Notes: a model not told the origin generated them from the sequence alone. A stretch of DNA of 50,815 bases from Desulfobacterales bacterium (GCA_023129535.1 JAGMBW010000045.1:1-50815); one strand, 5' to 3'. Shown: positions 7,578 through 16,405, numbered from the stretch's first letter. Translations and numbers: made by a program.

Positions 7578-8936
7578 TCAAAACAACAAATCAATTAGGT
7601 CTGAGATTTTCTGCACTCCGACCATGTCGATATCGGTCAGTCCTTTAAGGTGCTTCAGATTGTTTCCGGGAAGGAGGCACCGCCTAAAACCCATCTTTCG
7701 TGCCTCGTGCACCCTGGGATCGGCTTGACTAATTCCGCGAATTTCTCCAGTCAGCCCAATCTCCCCAAAGACCAGAGTAGATTCCTTGACAGGTTTATCA
7801 AATAAACTCGAAGTAATAGCCGAGACAATCCCAAGATCTACAGCAGGTTCATCCACCTTTACGCCACCAGTAACATTGACAAAGATGTCTTGATTCATCA
7901 ACTGCAGACCAAGTTTCTTTTCCATGACAGCGACAAGCAGAGAAACCCTGTTGTAGTCCACACCCAGGACTGTTCGTCGGGGGGTGCCAAAACTGGCCCG
8001 GCCAACAAGGGCCTGGAGCTCAAGCAATATGGGCCTGGAGCCTTCCATGCTGGCTGTTACCACAGAACCGGGGACAAGAGATGGACGCTGAGACACGAAT
8101 ATTGCAGAGGGATTCACAACTTCAGAAAGTCCGTCATCCTTCATCTCAAACACGCCTATTTCGTTGGTGGAACCAAAGCGATTCTTGACTGCACGAAGTA
8201 TGCGAAAGATATTATTCTGCTCACCCTCAAAATAGAGCACTGTGTCCACCATGTGTTCCAGTAGCCTGGGACCTGCAATGGCACCGTCTTTGGTAACGTG
8301 TCCCACTAAGAAAATCGGAATGCCGGTCCGCTTTGCCAAGCGCATGAGGTGCATCGTCGCCTCCCGCACCTGGCTGACGCTTCCAGGTGCAGAAGTCAAT
8401 TCTGGGGTGAACACGGTTTGAATCGAGTCCACAACCATTGCATTCGGAACCATTTCATCGGCCATGGCCCTGATCGATTCGAGGGCGACCTCTGATACCA
8501 CCCATAGGTTTTTTGAACCAGTGCCCAGGCGGTCACTTCGAAGCTTGATTTGCTCAAGGGATTCCTCGCCGGAGATATAGAGTACCTTGTGCTTGCTATC
8601 CGCAAGCCGGTGCAAAATCTGGAGCATCAGTGTGGATTTGCCAATGCCCGGATCTCCTCCTACTAAAATAAGTGACCCGGGAACTAATCCGCCGCCCAGT
8701 ACCCTATCAAATTCATGTATGCCGGTCATAATGCGGCTTTGCTGATTCATTTCCACCGCGTCGATTGGAACAGGTCGAGATCGGAAGGCGGGAGTCGAAC
8801 GGCCGGGTGAAGGCGTGGGGCTCTGCCTTTCTTCCACCAGGCTAGCCCATTCGCCACACTCAGGGCATTTACCAAGCCATTTGAGTGATTGATAGCCACA
8901 ACCCTGACATACAAATATTGTTTTGGTTGCCTTCAT
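7578..8936 (-). CDS. radA: DNA repair protein RadA
   Basis: RecA-like branch-migration ATPase of recombinational repair. The 452 residues show the N-terminal C4 zinc finger (C10, C13, C24, C27), Walker A GGDPGIGKS at 93-101, the RadA-specific KNRFG motif at 251-255 and a C-terminal Lon-protease-like domain without need for proteolysis. It is the first gene of the minus-strand group radA-rlmE-yebC and is divergent from the nucleotide-sugar dehydrogenase gene. Confidence 0.97.
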   Translation of the reverse strand: MKATKTIFVCQGCGYQSLKWLGKCPECGEWASLVEERQSPTPSPGRSTPAFRSRPVPIDAVEMNQQSRIMTGIHEFDRVLGGGLVPGSLILVGGDPGIGKSTLMLQILHRLADSKHKVLYISGEESLEQIKLRSDRLGTGSKNLWVVSEVALESIRAMADEMVPNAMVVDSIQTVFTPELTSAPGSVSQVREATMHLMRLAKRTGIPIFLVGHVTKDGAIAGPRLLEHMVDTVLYFEGEQNNIFRILRAVKNRFGSTNEIGVFEMKDDGLSEVVNPSAIFVSQRPSLVPGSVVTASMEGSRPILLELQALVGRASFGTPRRTVLGVDYNRVSLLVAVMEKKLGLQLMNQDIFVNVTGGVKVDEPAVDLGIVSAITSSLFDKPVKESTLVFGEIGLTGEIRGISQADPRVHEARKMGFRRCLLPGNNLKHLKGLTDIDMVGVQKISDLIDLLF

Positions 8937-9054
8937 TTATTGTAAGATAGCATGAACCTGGACACAAAAAAACGATATTTTTGCACACGCCCGCAGGCCG
9001 GCTGATGTTTAGGGAGCACTCGGTTTGGAGAATCTGCTAAGAAGAAGGTTTTGT

Positions 9055-9083
9055 TTGACAATTTGTACCAAACAACGTAGTGT
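9055..9083 (+). promoter_or_regulatory. Putative sigma70 promoter for the nucleotide-sugar dehydrogenase gene
   Basis: TTGACA at 9055-9060 is followed after 17 bp by TAGTGT at 9078-9083 (three matches to TATAAT). It lies in the divergent spacer between radA and the dehydrogenase gene. Confidence 0.5.
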
Positions 9084-9124
9084 ATATTGAAAAAAGACAA
9101 ACACGAAGCGGTGCGGAGGTGTAT

Positions 9125-10465
9125 ATGAAACGAGCTGATTTGACAATGATTTCTGTCATCGGTATGGGTTATGTGGGCATACCGGTAGCTGCCCTTCTGG
9201 CAGACCAGGAAGGGGTGGATGTCACGGGTATCCAGAGACGATCTCAGCGGTCCGGATGGAAAATAGACACTTTAAATGCAGGCCGGTCTCCCTTTGAAGG
9301 GAATGAACCCGGGCTGGATGACCTGATCAGGCGGGTGGTGCAAAGGGGCAGTTTACGGGTGACCGACGATTTTTCGGTCATCGAGGACATGAACATTGTA
9401 CTCATTGATGTTCAGACTCCCACCGATGGCGCAGATCATACGCCAAGGTATCTTGCTCTCAAAGAGGTTTCAAGGCAAGTTGGGACCTATATGAGCAAAG
9501 GAACGCTGGTGGTAATCGAGTCAACCGTGGCACCTGGCACCACACAGTTCGTTGTGCAACCAATACTTGAGCGAAAATCCGGGTTGAAAGCAGGCCGGGA
9601 TTTCTACCTGGCTTATTCCTATGAGCGGGTCATGCCCGGTCGTCTTCTTGATTATATCATAAACCTCCCCAGGATCGTGGGAGGCGTCAACAAGAAAAGC
9701 CGCGACAAGGCCGTTGAAATGTACAAAAAGATTGTCAAAGCTAAGATCTTGCCCACGGATATCGTAACAGCCGAAGCTTCCAAGACCATCGAGAATGCCT
9801 ATCGAGACGTGAACATAGCCTTTGCCAACGAGATGGCAATGGTGTGTGAAAGTCTGGGCATTAATGTGTATGAGGTGCGCGAGCTGATTAACTCACGGGC
9901 CGAACGCCATATGCATATGCCAGGGATTGGCGTGGGTGGACACTGTCTTCCGAAAGATACGTGGCTCCTGAATTATGGGGTTAAAAAATACGGCAGATTT
10001 CCCATCGATCCCGAATTTGTTCAGGTCGCCAGAAAGATAAATAACTTTATGCCGATCCGTGCCACGGAGATGATTAAGGACGCTCTGTCATCCAGGAAGA
10101 TTTCCCTCAGGGATGCCAAGGTTGCTCTGTTGGGCGTGGCTTATCTTGAAGACTCTGACGATGTCCGAAATACCCCTGCCTATGATCTCGTCAGAGAGCT
10201 TGAGACATTCGGCGCCGAGGTTGTGGCCCATGATCCGTACGTTCACACTTTTCCTGAAGCCGAACTGAGCAACGATTTGGATCATGTGGTGAAAAGAGCT
10301 GACTGTATCGTGATTTGCACCAAGCACAAACCGTACTTCAAGCTGAATCTAAACAGGGTAAAATCCCTTATGCGCACCCCCATTATCGTTGACGGGCGAA
10401 ATGTTCTGGATCGAGCCAAGGCTGAAAAAGCCGGTTTTCTTTACAAAGGAATCGGCAAAGGATAG
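9125..10465 (+). CDS. Nucleotide-sugar dehydrogenase (UDP-ManNAc dehydrogenase WecC-like)
   Basis: NAD-dependent four-electron oxidation of a UDP-hexose to a UDP-uronic acid for surface glycans. The start at 9125 is set by GGAGGT at 9115-9120; an upstream in-frame start would add 15 unrelated residues. The Rossmann motif GMGYVGIP is at 13-20. STVAPGTT and SYERVMPG follow, then EASKTIENAYRDVNIAFANE and the catalytic cysteine C274 in GVGGHCLPKDTW. The ERVMPG motif is typical of the UDP-N-acetylmannosamine dehydrogenase branch and unlike the UDP-glucose dehydrogenases. 446 residues, all three domains present. It is followed after 9 bases by a histidine kinase gene. Confidence 0.88.
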   Translation: MKRADLTMISVIGMGYVGIPVAALLADQEGVDVTGIQRRSQRSGWKIDTLNAGRSPFEGNEPGLDDLIRRVVQRGSLRVTDDFSVIEDMNIVLIDVQTPTDGADHTPRYLALKEVSRQVGTYMSKGTLVVIESTVAPGTTQFVVQPILERKSGLKAGRDFYLAYSYERVMPGRLLDYIINLPRIVGGVNKKSRDKAVEMYKKIVKAKILPTDIVTAEASKTIENAYRDVNIAFANEMAMVCESLGINVYEVRELINSRAERHMHMPGIGVGGHCLPKDTWLLNYGVKKYGRFPIDPEFVQVARKINNFMPIRATEMIKDALSSRKISLRDAKVALLGVAYLEDSDDVRNTPAYDLVRELETFGAEVVAHDPYVHTFPEAELSNDLDHVVKRADCIVICTKHKPYFKLNLNRVKSLMRTPIIVDGRNVLDRAKAEKAGFLYKGIGKG

Positions 10466-10474
10466 CTCGGGTTT

Positions 10475-11833
10475 ATGGACGCATTTACAGCCATTCTAAA
10501 ACGGGTCGAGGAGAAAAAGGAAGATTATGCCGCCTATGGTTTTGAAAAGCTTGAAATGGCTGCGTTGAATACCTTTTTTGACCTTGCCCAAGAATATGAT
10601 GGTCTGAAAAATCTGTACATGGTGAGCGTTACCGTGCCTCGCGTCTTTTTTGAACTGCAGAGCAATCTATATCTGGTCGATCCCAAGACTGAGGCCATAA
10701 CATGGGCGGCAAACAGTCACCCCGGCCGGAGCAATTCAGAGAACAGGGTGCCGGATTATATAAGAATCACGGAGGCTCCATATCAACAGGACCAGTCGTA
10801 TATGGTGCCCATCCGCGGCAAGAAGACCCCTGCCAGCCACATCCTGTTTTACAGTTTACGAGACGTTATTGGGATCTTTGAGGTGACCCAGGCCCGTCAC
10901 CTCACGGAGGCTCAGCTTTTTTTTGTCCGGAAGTATATCAACCGTATAGGCTACAATCTGTACAATAAATTTCTCGTCGAACAGAATATTCAGCACCTTA
11001 AATTTATCAACAATTTGGTGGCAGACATAGAACATAATGTGATTGTGCCCAACATCCGGTACAAGCTTTACTTCAGGAGGATCAGAAAATACTTGAACAC
11101 AAACAAGGGGATCGAGAGTGATCTTGAAAGCCTCCTTGATGAAGTCAAAACTCAGACCCCAACCCTGTACGCCAAGATCACTGAAGTACTGGAGAGTCTG
11201 ATCGTGACTAACAGGGCCATGTTCAGTGATCAGGAGAACATCGAGCAACATTATAAACACACCAGCCTTTTCCTGGAATCTTTGTTTCGTCCGGACCACT
11301 TCTTGTTTGGCGAATACATATTGAAAAAGGCCCCGTGTTACCTGTGGAAGGACATCATAAGGCCCCAACTGGAACGATACAGCGATTGGTTTGTCCAAAA
11401 AGGTGTTACGATTAACCATATCGTCAAGGAGCATGAGGCATCTGAAGATCTACGACTCAAGGTGGACAAAGGGCTAATGGCTCAGGTGGTTGATAATCTT
11501 TTTTCAAATGCTGCCAAATATGCTGAATCAGCCACAGACAGTTCAGGAAAGAAGATCAAGAAGATTGATTGCAGGATGTCGCTCATCGAAGACTTCTTTG
11601 GAGGGGGATACCATGGTGTGCGCTTCGATGTTTTTACTTCAGGGATACCCATTGATCAGGAAGACGCAGCACATATTTTTGATGAGGGTTTTCGCCTCAC
11701 ACAGAGAGAGCCGGTGGAAGGGACGGGTCATGGGCTTCATTTTGTGAAGAATGTGGTTGAAGTCCACGGGGGGCTTGTTGGTCATAAAGCAAACGATCTT
11801 GGAAATGAGTTTTACTTCATTATTCCGGCCTAA
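10475..11833 (+). CDS. Sensor histidine kinase, soluble
   Basis: The C-terminal third is a GHKL ATPase domain: N-box LMAQVVDNLFSNAAKYA, then FTSGIPIDQEDAAHIFDEGFR and GTGHGLHFVKNVVEVHGG (G2 box). Upstream lies a helical region with DIEHNVIVPN, plausibly the phosphoacceptor helix (HNVIVP in place of HELKTP). Residues 1-160 resemble a GAF-type sensor. No membrane segment is visible, so it probably senses a cytoplasmic signal. It starts 9 bases after the dehydrogenase gene and overlaps the lytic transglycosylase gene, so it belongs to that transcript. No response-regulator gene is adjacent. Confidence 0.82.
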   Translation: MDAFTAILKRVEEKKEDYAAYGFEKLEMAALNTFFDLAQEYDGLKNLYMVSVTVPRVFFELQSNLYLVDPKTEAITWAANSHPGRSNSENRVPDYIRITEAPYQQDQSYMVPIRGKKTPASHILFYSLRDVIGIFEVTQARHLTEAQLFFVRKYINRIGYNLYNKFLVEQNIQHLKFINNLVADIEHNVIVPNIRYKLYFRRIRKYLNTNKGIESDLESLLDEVKTQTPTLYAKITEVLESLIVTNRAMFSDQENIEQHYKHTSLFLESLFRPDHFLFGEYILKKAPCYLWKDIIRPQLERYSDWFVQKGVTINHIVKEHEASEDLRLKVDKGLMAQVVDNLFSNAAKYAESATDSSGKKIKKIDCRMSLIEDFFGGGYHGVRFDVFTSGIPIDQEDAAHIFDEGFRLTQREPVEGTGHGLHFVKNVVEVHGGLVGHKANDLGNEFYFIIPA

Positions 11834-12728
11834 TTATCGGGAAGTCGTTCCACGGTTCCTGTTAATATGGGTTTTGAGCTTCGCCTGGGTGCTTGGTTGT
11901 ACTGAGTGCGCCCATGGCGAAGGATCAAGGGGGCGTGATCCCTATGCCGGCCTTCAAGAGCGCCTTATACGGGATGGATTTGGCAGGTCCTTCATACGAT
12001 CGCTCTATTCCAGGCCAGAGGTAGCCTTTGACCAACGGGGGCTTGCGGCCTATTTCTCGCATCGTGAAGCCGCCTTGAACTACGATCAATTCTTAACCCA
12101 ATCTTCCATAAACAAGGCGATTGACTATATTGACCAATACCAAAAGTCATTAAGGGAGGTACAAAGCGCCTATGGTGTAAACGCGGAGGTTATTACCGCC
12201 ATCATTCTTGTGGAGTCAAGACTGGGCACTTTCATCGGCAAGCGCCTGGCACTCAACACCCTGTCGACCCTGGCGGCCCTCGATTATAAGGATAGGCGGG
12301 ATATGGTCTGGCACACTTATGTCAAACATAATGCGCCGGGTTCAAGGAGGGAGTTTGACACATGGGCCCGTCGAAAATCTGGCTGGGCATATGGTGAACT
12401 AAATGCCTTTATTGAATACGTAGAGGCCCAAAAGGTTGACCCCTTCTCGCTTTATGGCTCTTATGCTGGTGCGTTGGGCGTTGCCCAATTTGTGCCATCA
12501 AGTATACTGCGGTTTGCTCAGGACGGCAACCGGGACGGCCACATCAACCTGTGTGACCATGAAGATGCGATTGAGAGCATCGCCAACTACCTCAAGCAGC
12601 ACGGATGGCGGCCGGGGCAAAAGCGCCATGAGGCCTTTCGCACGCTTCTTTGTTACAATCAGAGTCGATATTATGCAGAAACAATCCTTAAAGTCGCTGA
12701 GCGCCTGGCAAAGCTCCGCCCAAGATAA
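11805..12728 (+). CDS. MltB-type membrane-bound lytic murein transglycosylase
   Basis: Cleaves the glycan strands of peptidoglycan with formation of 1,6-anhydroMurNAc ends. Starting at the ATG at 11805, the N-terminus contains the hydrophobic segment FLLIWVLSFAWVLGC, a plausible lipoprotein signal with lipobox VLGC. The catalytic domain shows IILVESRLGTFIGKR (acid glutamate), ALGVAQFVPSSI and the MltB signature ANYLKQHGWRPG. 307 residues. The start overlaps the end of the kinase gene by 29 bases. An earlier in-frame start at 11751 would lie deeper inside the kinase gene. Confidence 0.87.
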   Translation: MSFTSLFRPNYREVVPRFLLIWVLSFAWVLGCTECAHGEGSRGRDPYAGLQERLIRDGFGRSFIRSLYSRPEVAFDQRGLAAYFSHREAALNYDQFLTQSSINKAIDYIDQYQKSLREVQSAYGVNAEVITAIILVESRLGTFIGKRLALNTLSTLAALDYKDRRDMVWHTYVKHNAPGSRREFDTWARRKSGWAYGELNAFIEYVEAQKVDPFSLYGSYAGALGVAQFVPSSILRFAQDGNRDGHINLCDHEDAIESIANYLKQHGWRPGQKRHEAFRTLLCYNQSRYYAETILKVAERLAKLRPR

Positions 12729-12752
12729 CATCCGTACCAGCAGGGGCTTGTT

Positions 12753-12956
12753 ATGAGTCATACCTTAATCGCTATACTGTTGCTCCCCATAATTTTTACT
12801 TTCTGGGCAATCATTGACCTGGCCTATCGGGATATTGGTTCCTTGAAGAAGAAGGCCCTTTGGGGGTTATTTGTGGTCCTTGTTCCGTACGTTGGAGGAC
12901 CCGTTTACCTCATTTTTGGGCGGAGACAGAAAAAAACAGGTAACCCTGAACTCTGA
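12753..12956 (+). CDS. PLDc_N domain small membrane protein
   Basis: A 67-residue protein with two membrane helices: LIAILLLPIIFTFWAIIDLAY, then WGLFVVLVPYVGGPVYLIFGR. The pattern W......P..GP.YLI.GR is the phospholipase-D N-terminal (PLDc_N) domain, which often occurs as a stand-alone protein of unknown function. The start ATG is preceded by AGGGG at 12742-12746. It lies between the MltB-type gene and pgk and may be cotranscribed with both. Confidence 0.8.
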   Translation: MSHTLIAILLLPIIFTFWAIIDLAYRDIGSLKKKALWGLFVVLVPYVGGPVYLIFGRRQKKTGNPEL

Positions 12957-12977
12957 ACCTGTGAACGCCTAAGGAAC

Positions 12978-14324
12978 ATGTTCATGACAGGGCGAGAGAC
13001 AAAAAAAGAGCCAGGTAAAAATCAACTTCCTTTGATTCAGGATGCAGATGTGGCTGACAAGGTCGTGCTGGTTCGTGTGGATCACAATGTGGTGAAAAAA
13101 GGGATTATCCGGGACCCTTACCGCATCGACCGCACTATCGGCACGCTTTATAACATTGTTGAGAGGGGCGGACGGATCATACTGATGACCCACGTGGGAA
13201 GACCGCGAGACAAGAAGACCGGGGAAATAAGCTGTGATCCCTCCACTTCCATAGAGCCGATCGCCGCTTATCTTGAACGCAAGCTTCACACCAAGATCCA
13301 TGTGCCTACTTTTCGGATCGAAAAAAAACGCGGCATTATCGGGATTGATACGTCTGTCAATCTGGCCATCAAGGACCTCAGGCAGCACAAAATCGGTGGC
13401 ATTTATCTGCCCAATACCCGATGGTTTGAGGGAGAAGAGGCGACAGGGGAGCTCAGGGAGTCTTTTTCTAGTCAATTGGCCGGTCTTGCAGACGTCTTTG
13501 TGAACGACGCCTTTGGCTCATGGCAGCCCCATGCGTCTGCTTACGACATCGCCAGTTACCTGCCATCATATGCGGGTTTTCTTATGCAGGAAGAGATCCA
13601 TCACCTGGACCAGGTTCTAAATCCCGAACGTCCGTTTGTGGCAGTGGTGGCCGGTGCGAAATATGATACCAAGATAGGTCCACTCAATGAAATTTACAAA
13701 AAGGTAGATCATCTCATCCTGGGCGGTGTCATTTACAATACCTACCTGTGTGCCAGGTATAACATTCGGATCGCCGGGGTTTCAGAAGAAGACATTGCTG
13801 CAGCCAAGAAGCTCGTCTCCCTTGACAGGGAGATGAAAAAGATCGTGGAGCTTCCCTACGTTGTGGAGGCGGACACTTTGGGCGAAAAGGTTAAAGGACA
13901 ACATAGAACCATGGAGATCCAGGATCTCGTACCTAACAAATCGTATGGTTATGTCCTCGACATTGATCAGAGGTCCTTTTCGGACAAGGAGGTGGCCGGT
14001 GTGATTAGTTCGGCCCGAACTATCTTTGTCAATGCGGTCATGGGTTATACACCCCATTTTACTGAGGGCTCTGAGGCCCTTGACCGAACCATCGACAAGA
14101 ACCGCACTGCCTGGAAGTTTTACGGCGGTGGTGACACCCTCCAGGAGTTTAAGAGCCTTTGCCCTGGTCTCTATCTTGCGGTATTGGATGACGCCCTGTA
14201 CTATTTCTTTACAGGAGGGGGATCAGTACTTAAGGCGATCGAAAAAGACGATGCCCTCGGTATGAAGCCGGTGCAGGGACTCATAGAGAACAAGAAGGCC
14301 CTTGAAAAGGGATTGACAAGATAG
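12978..14324 (+). CDS. pgk: Divergent phosphoglycerate kinase
   Basis: Phosphoglycerate kinase transfers the phosphate of 1,3-bisphosphoglycerate to ADP. Family motifs are present in altered form: VRVDHNVVKKG (usual VRVDFNVP), THVGRP, NTRWFEGEE (usual NLRF..GEE), NDAFGSWQPHASAYDI, VVAGAKYDTKIGPL and YGGGDT near the C-terminus. At 448 aa it is about 50 longer than typical PGK, partly through a charged N-terminal extension. Whether this is the main glycolytic enzyme or a second PGK-like protein cannot be told here; no gap or tpi gene is nearby. The tRNA-Glu promoter overlaps its last codons. Confidence 0.85.
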   Translation: MFMTGRETKKEPGKNQLPLIQDADVADKVVLVRVDHNVVKKGIIRDPYRIDRTIGTLYNIVERGGRIILMTHVGRPRDKKTGEISCDPSTSIEPIAAYLERKLHTKIHVPTFRIEKKRGIIGIDTSVNLAIKDLRQHKIGGIYLPNTRWFEGEEATGELRESFSSQLAGLADVFVNDAFGSWQPHASAYDIASYLPSYAGFLMQEEIHHLDQVLNPERPFVAVVAGAKYDTKIGPLNEIYKKVDHLILGGVIYNTYLCARYNIRIAGVSEEDIAAAKKLVSLDREMKKIVELPYVVEADTLGEKVKGQHRTMEIQDLVPNKSYGYVLDIDQRSFSDKEVAGVISSARTIFVNAVMGYTPHFTEGSEALDRTIDKNRTAWKFYGGGDTLQEFKSLCPGLYLAVLDDALYYFFTGGGSVLKAIEKDDALGMKPVQGLIENKKALEKGLTR

Positions 14325-14341
14325 GTTTTTTTCTGTAGTTT
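14313..14341 (+). promoter_or_regulatory. Putative sigma70 promoter of tRNA-Glu
   Basis: TTGACA at 14313-14318, inside the last codons of pgk, is spaced by 17 bp from TAGTTT at 14336-14341. The expected start point is about 8 bases before the mature tRNA. Confidence 0.6.
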
Positions 14342-14355
14342 GTTAGTCGTTAAAC

Positions 14356-14431
14356 GGTCCCATCGTCTAGCGGTCTAGGATACTGGCCTCTCACGCCAGA
14401 GACACGGGTTCGATCCCCGTTGGGACTACCA
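14356..14431 (+). tRNA. tRNA-Glu (anticodon CTC)
   Basis: A complete cloverleaf can be drawn. The acceptor GGTCCCA pairs with TGGGACT, with one G-T pair at the end. The anticodon stem CTGGC/GCCAG carries loop CTCTCAC (anticodon CTC), and the T arm is ACGGG-TTCGATC-CCCGT. Discriminator A and an encoded CCA end at 14431. The 5' part GGTCCCATCGTCTAG is typical of tRNA-Glu. Confidence 0.95.
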
Positions 14432-14454
14432 GATAAACTTCACTTCGCTTCGCT

Positions 14455-14555
14455 TATAATTGGTCGAGTGGTCAAGTGGTTGATTAGTCGAGTAGTTCAA
14501 GGACCTTACGACTCGACAACTCGACTATTTAACTACTTGACTAAAGTCGAAGGAT
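14455..14555. repeat. Inverted octamer array downstream of tRNA-Glu (empty site for the 63-bp element)
   Basis: GGTCGAGT-GGTCAAGT-GGTTGATT-AGTCGAGT runs from 14461, and the complementary type (ACTCGAC, AACTACTTGACT) from about 14511 to 14544. A close copy of this array lies after tRNA-Gly (31889 onward), where a 63-bp element interrupts it between GTCGAGTG and GTCAAGTGG; here those two are directly joined. Confidence 0.75.
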
Positions 14556-14560
14556 TTTTT

Positions 14561-14644
14561 ATGGACCACGCCATTTGTTGCTGGTGGCGCGGAAGCAGCA
14601 GCGGAATTAAGAAAACCGTGTCTTCAGCGAGGAGGTTTTTATGA
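14561..14644 (+). CDS. Possible 27-aa leader ORF coupled to the slipin gene
   Basis: A short frame starting [11 protein letters not shown] has AAGGA at 14550-14554 with a good 6-base spacing. Its TGA overlaps the slipin ATG (ATGA at 14641-14644). It resembles no protein I know. Slipin genes are often preceded by nfeD, but this peptide is not recognisable as an NfeD remnant. It may be a coupling leader or chance. Confidence 0.3.
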   Translation: MDHAICCWWRGSSSGIKKTVSSARRFL

Positions 14645-15411
14645 GCATGATTACGATAATTTCGGGTATCATCCTGCTGTTATTCTTTCTGGCTTCGGCC
14701 ATACGAATCCTTAATGAGTATGAGCGTGGGGTCATCTTCCGCCTGGGGCGAATCATCGGCTCCAAAGGCCCTGGCCTGATCATTCTGATACCCATTGTTG
14801 ATAAGATGGTGAAAGTAAGCCTGCGTCTGATTGCCATGGATGTTGACCCACAGGATGTAATTACACGCGACAACGTCTCTATTAAGGTCAATGCGGTTAT
14901 CTACTTCAGGGTCATGGAGGCGGTGAAGGCGATCATTGAGGTAGAAAACTACATGTATGCAACATCCCAGCTTGCGCAGACCACGCTTCGGAGTGTGTGC
15001 GGGCAGGCCGAGTTGGACGAGCTTCTTTCTGAACGGGAGAAGATCAATGCCCAGCTCCAGGAGATCCTGGATACCCATACTGATCCATGGGGGATCAAGG
15101 TCTCCACGGTGGCGGTCAAGCATATTGATCTGCCGCAGGAGATGCAGAGGGCCATGGCCAAACAGGCCGAGGCCGAGCGCGAGCGACGTGCCAAGGTGAT
15201 CAATGCAGAAGGAGAATTTCAGGCGTCCACAAGATTGGCCGAGGCATCGACTATTATGCGGGACCATCCTATGGCCTTGCAGCTCAGGTATCTTCAGACC
15301 CTTCGCGAGATCTCGGCTGAAAGCAATTCTACAACTGTGTTTCCGTTTCCGATAGATCTTTTCAAGCCGTTTCTTTCCCTGGTTGATAAGGTAAAAGTGG
15401 AGAAAGATTAG
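14641..15411 (+). CDS. Slipin (stomatin/SPFH family membrane protein)
   Basis: Residues 1-22 form one membrane helix; the SPFH domain begins with [15 protein letters not shown] and contains [30 protein letters not shown]. The helical part has the repeat-rich [26 protein letters not shown] segment typical of slipins, followed by a C-terminus ending in VEKD. 256 residues is normal. Such proteins oligomerise in membrane microdomains. AGGAGG at 14630-14635 gives a strong ribosome binding site. No NfeD partner gene is visible next to it. Confidence 0.93.
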   Translation: MSMITIISGIILLLFFLASAIRILNEYERGVIFRLGRIIGSKGPGLIILIPIVDKMVKVSLRLIAMDVDPQDVITRDNVSIKVNAVIYFRVMEAVKAIIEVENYMYATSQLAQTTLRSVCGQAELDELLSEREKINAQLQEILDTHTDPWGIKVSTVAVKHIDLPQEMQRAMAKQAEAERERRAKVINAEGEFQASTRLAEASTIMRDHPMALQLRYLQTLREISAESNSTTVFPFPIDLFKPFLSLVDKVKVEKD

Positions 15412-15436
15412 AGATACAGAAAGGAAGAAGCAGGAC

Positions 15437-15766
15437 ATGGGAAAAAAGGAGAAAAAAGAGAAAAAAGAAAAGCCCCTGGATCGTATGACAGCCAAAGAGC
15501 TGCGGGAGACGGCTTTAAAGATTCCAGAGATATCCGGAGTGCACGGCATGAACAAGGTTGAACTGCTAACTGCGATCAAGAAGGCGCGTGGCATTGTGGA
15601 TGTGAAGACAGAGAAATCCGATGTTTCAATGCGGCAGATGAAGAAGAGGATTCAGGCCCTCAAGACCCAAAAAGCCGACGCTTACGAAAACGAGGATAAG
15701 GGAAAGGCAAGGATATTGAGACGACGTATAAGCCGGCTTAAGAAAAAGACACGGAGAGCTGCATAG
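15437..15766 (+). CDS. Small basic protein with Rho N-terminal-like (SAP-type) domain
   Basis: The protein starts with a lysine-rich stretch (residues 2-12). A helix-loop-helix of the Rho_N type follows: DRMTAKELRETALKIPEI, then GVHGMNKVELLTAIKKA. The C-terminal half is strongly basic and predicted helical (MRQMKKRIQALKTQKADAY ... RRRISRLKKKTRRAA). Rho_N and SAP-like folds commonly bind nucleic acids, so DNA or RNA binding is a fair inference. The 109-aa gene lies between the slipin and HAD genes with short spacers. Its exact role is unknown. Confidence 0.75.
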   Translation: MGKKEKKEKKEKPLDRMTAKELRETALKIPEISGVHGMNKVELLTAIKKARGIVDVKTEKSDVSMRQMKKRIQALKTQKADAYENEDKGKARILRRRISRLKKKTRRAA

Positions 15767-15778
15767 GGATTGTTCGAC

Positions 15779-16351
15779 ATGATCACCCCCAGTAACATAG
15801 GCTTTGACATAGATGGGGTATTTGCCAACACCATGGCGCTATTCCTGGAAATTGCACGCCAGGATTATGGTATCAACCATATTCGATACGAGGACATCAC
15901 CGAGTATTTTCTGGAAGAATGCCTGGACATAGATCCCGAGATCATTAGGGTCATCATAAATCGGATATTGGAAGGAGACTTTGAGTCAGAGCTCAAGCCG
16001 ATTGATGGTGCTGTTGAAGTACTTTCTGAAATCGGGGAGGCACATCCACTCCTTTTTGTGACAGCTCGGCCAGAGCTTTCCACCGTAAAGAAATGGGTGC
16101 ACAGAATGCTTCCCTTAAGGCCGTCCGGCATTGAAGTAATTGCCACAGGCGCATTTGAAGGAAAGGCCGATGTGGTCAATGCACGCGGGACCAGATATTT
16201 TGTGGAGGACTGCCTTGAGATCTGTTATATGTTGAATGAGCGTGGAGTCACCCCCATCCTGTTTAGCCAACCCTGGAATCGCTCCCCCGGTCATCCTTTC
16301 AGGCAGGTCAGCAGTTGGGCAGAGATTAGGGCCCTTGTTGACCTCTATTGA
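15779..16351 (+). CDS. HAD-superfamily phosphatase (5'-nucleotidase NT5C/YqfW-like)
   Basis: HAD motifs are all visible: motif I GFDIDGVFAN (DXD nucleophile pair), motif II FVTARPE, a conserved lysine in FEGKADVV and motif IV YFVEDCLEIC. The size (190 aa) and the small helical cap match the NT5C-like deoxynucleotidase group, so a nucleotide or small phosphate ester is the likely substrate. The ATG at 15779 is preceded by AGGGA (15765-15769); a TTG at 15770 is too close to it. The gene starts 13 bases after the Rho_N-like gene. Confidence 0.8.
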   Translation: MITPSNIGFDIDGVFANTMALFLEIARQDYGINHIRYEDITEYFLEECLDIDPEIIRVIINRILEGDFESELKPIDGAVEVLSEIGEAHPLLFVTARPELSTVKKWVHRMLPLRPSGIEVIATGAFEGKADVVNARGTRYFVEDCLEICYMLNERGVTPILFSQPWNRSPGHPFRQVSSWAEIRALVDLY

Positions 16352-16375
16352 GCTTAGTTGCTGCCATTTTTTCTT

Positions 16376-16405
16376 TTGTTAATGGAAAAAGTGTGGTATT
16401 ATTAT
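16376..16405 (+). promoter_or_regulatory. Possible sigma70 promoter upstream of xerC
   Basis: TTGTTA (16376-16381) and TATTAT (16400-16405) are separated by 18 bp in the AT-rich spacer before xerC. Confidence 0.4.

Noticed and set aside
9001-9060. Riboswitch upstream of the nucleotide-sugar dehydrogenase
   Set aside because: No conserved riboswitch core is visible; only a promoter-like sequence can be supported.
14680-15594. 304-codon minus-strand frame across slipin
   Set aside because: It is the antisense of slipin and the Rho_N-like gene; composition is rich in His and Arg without motifs.
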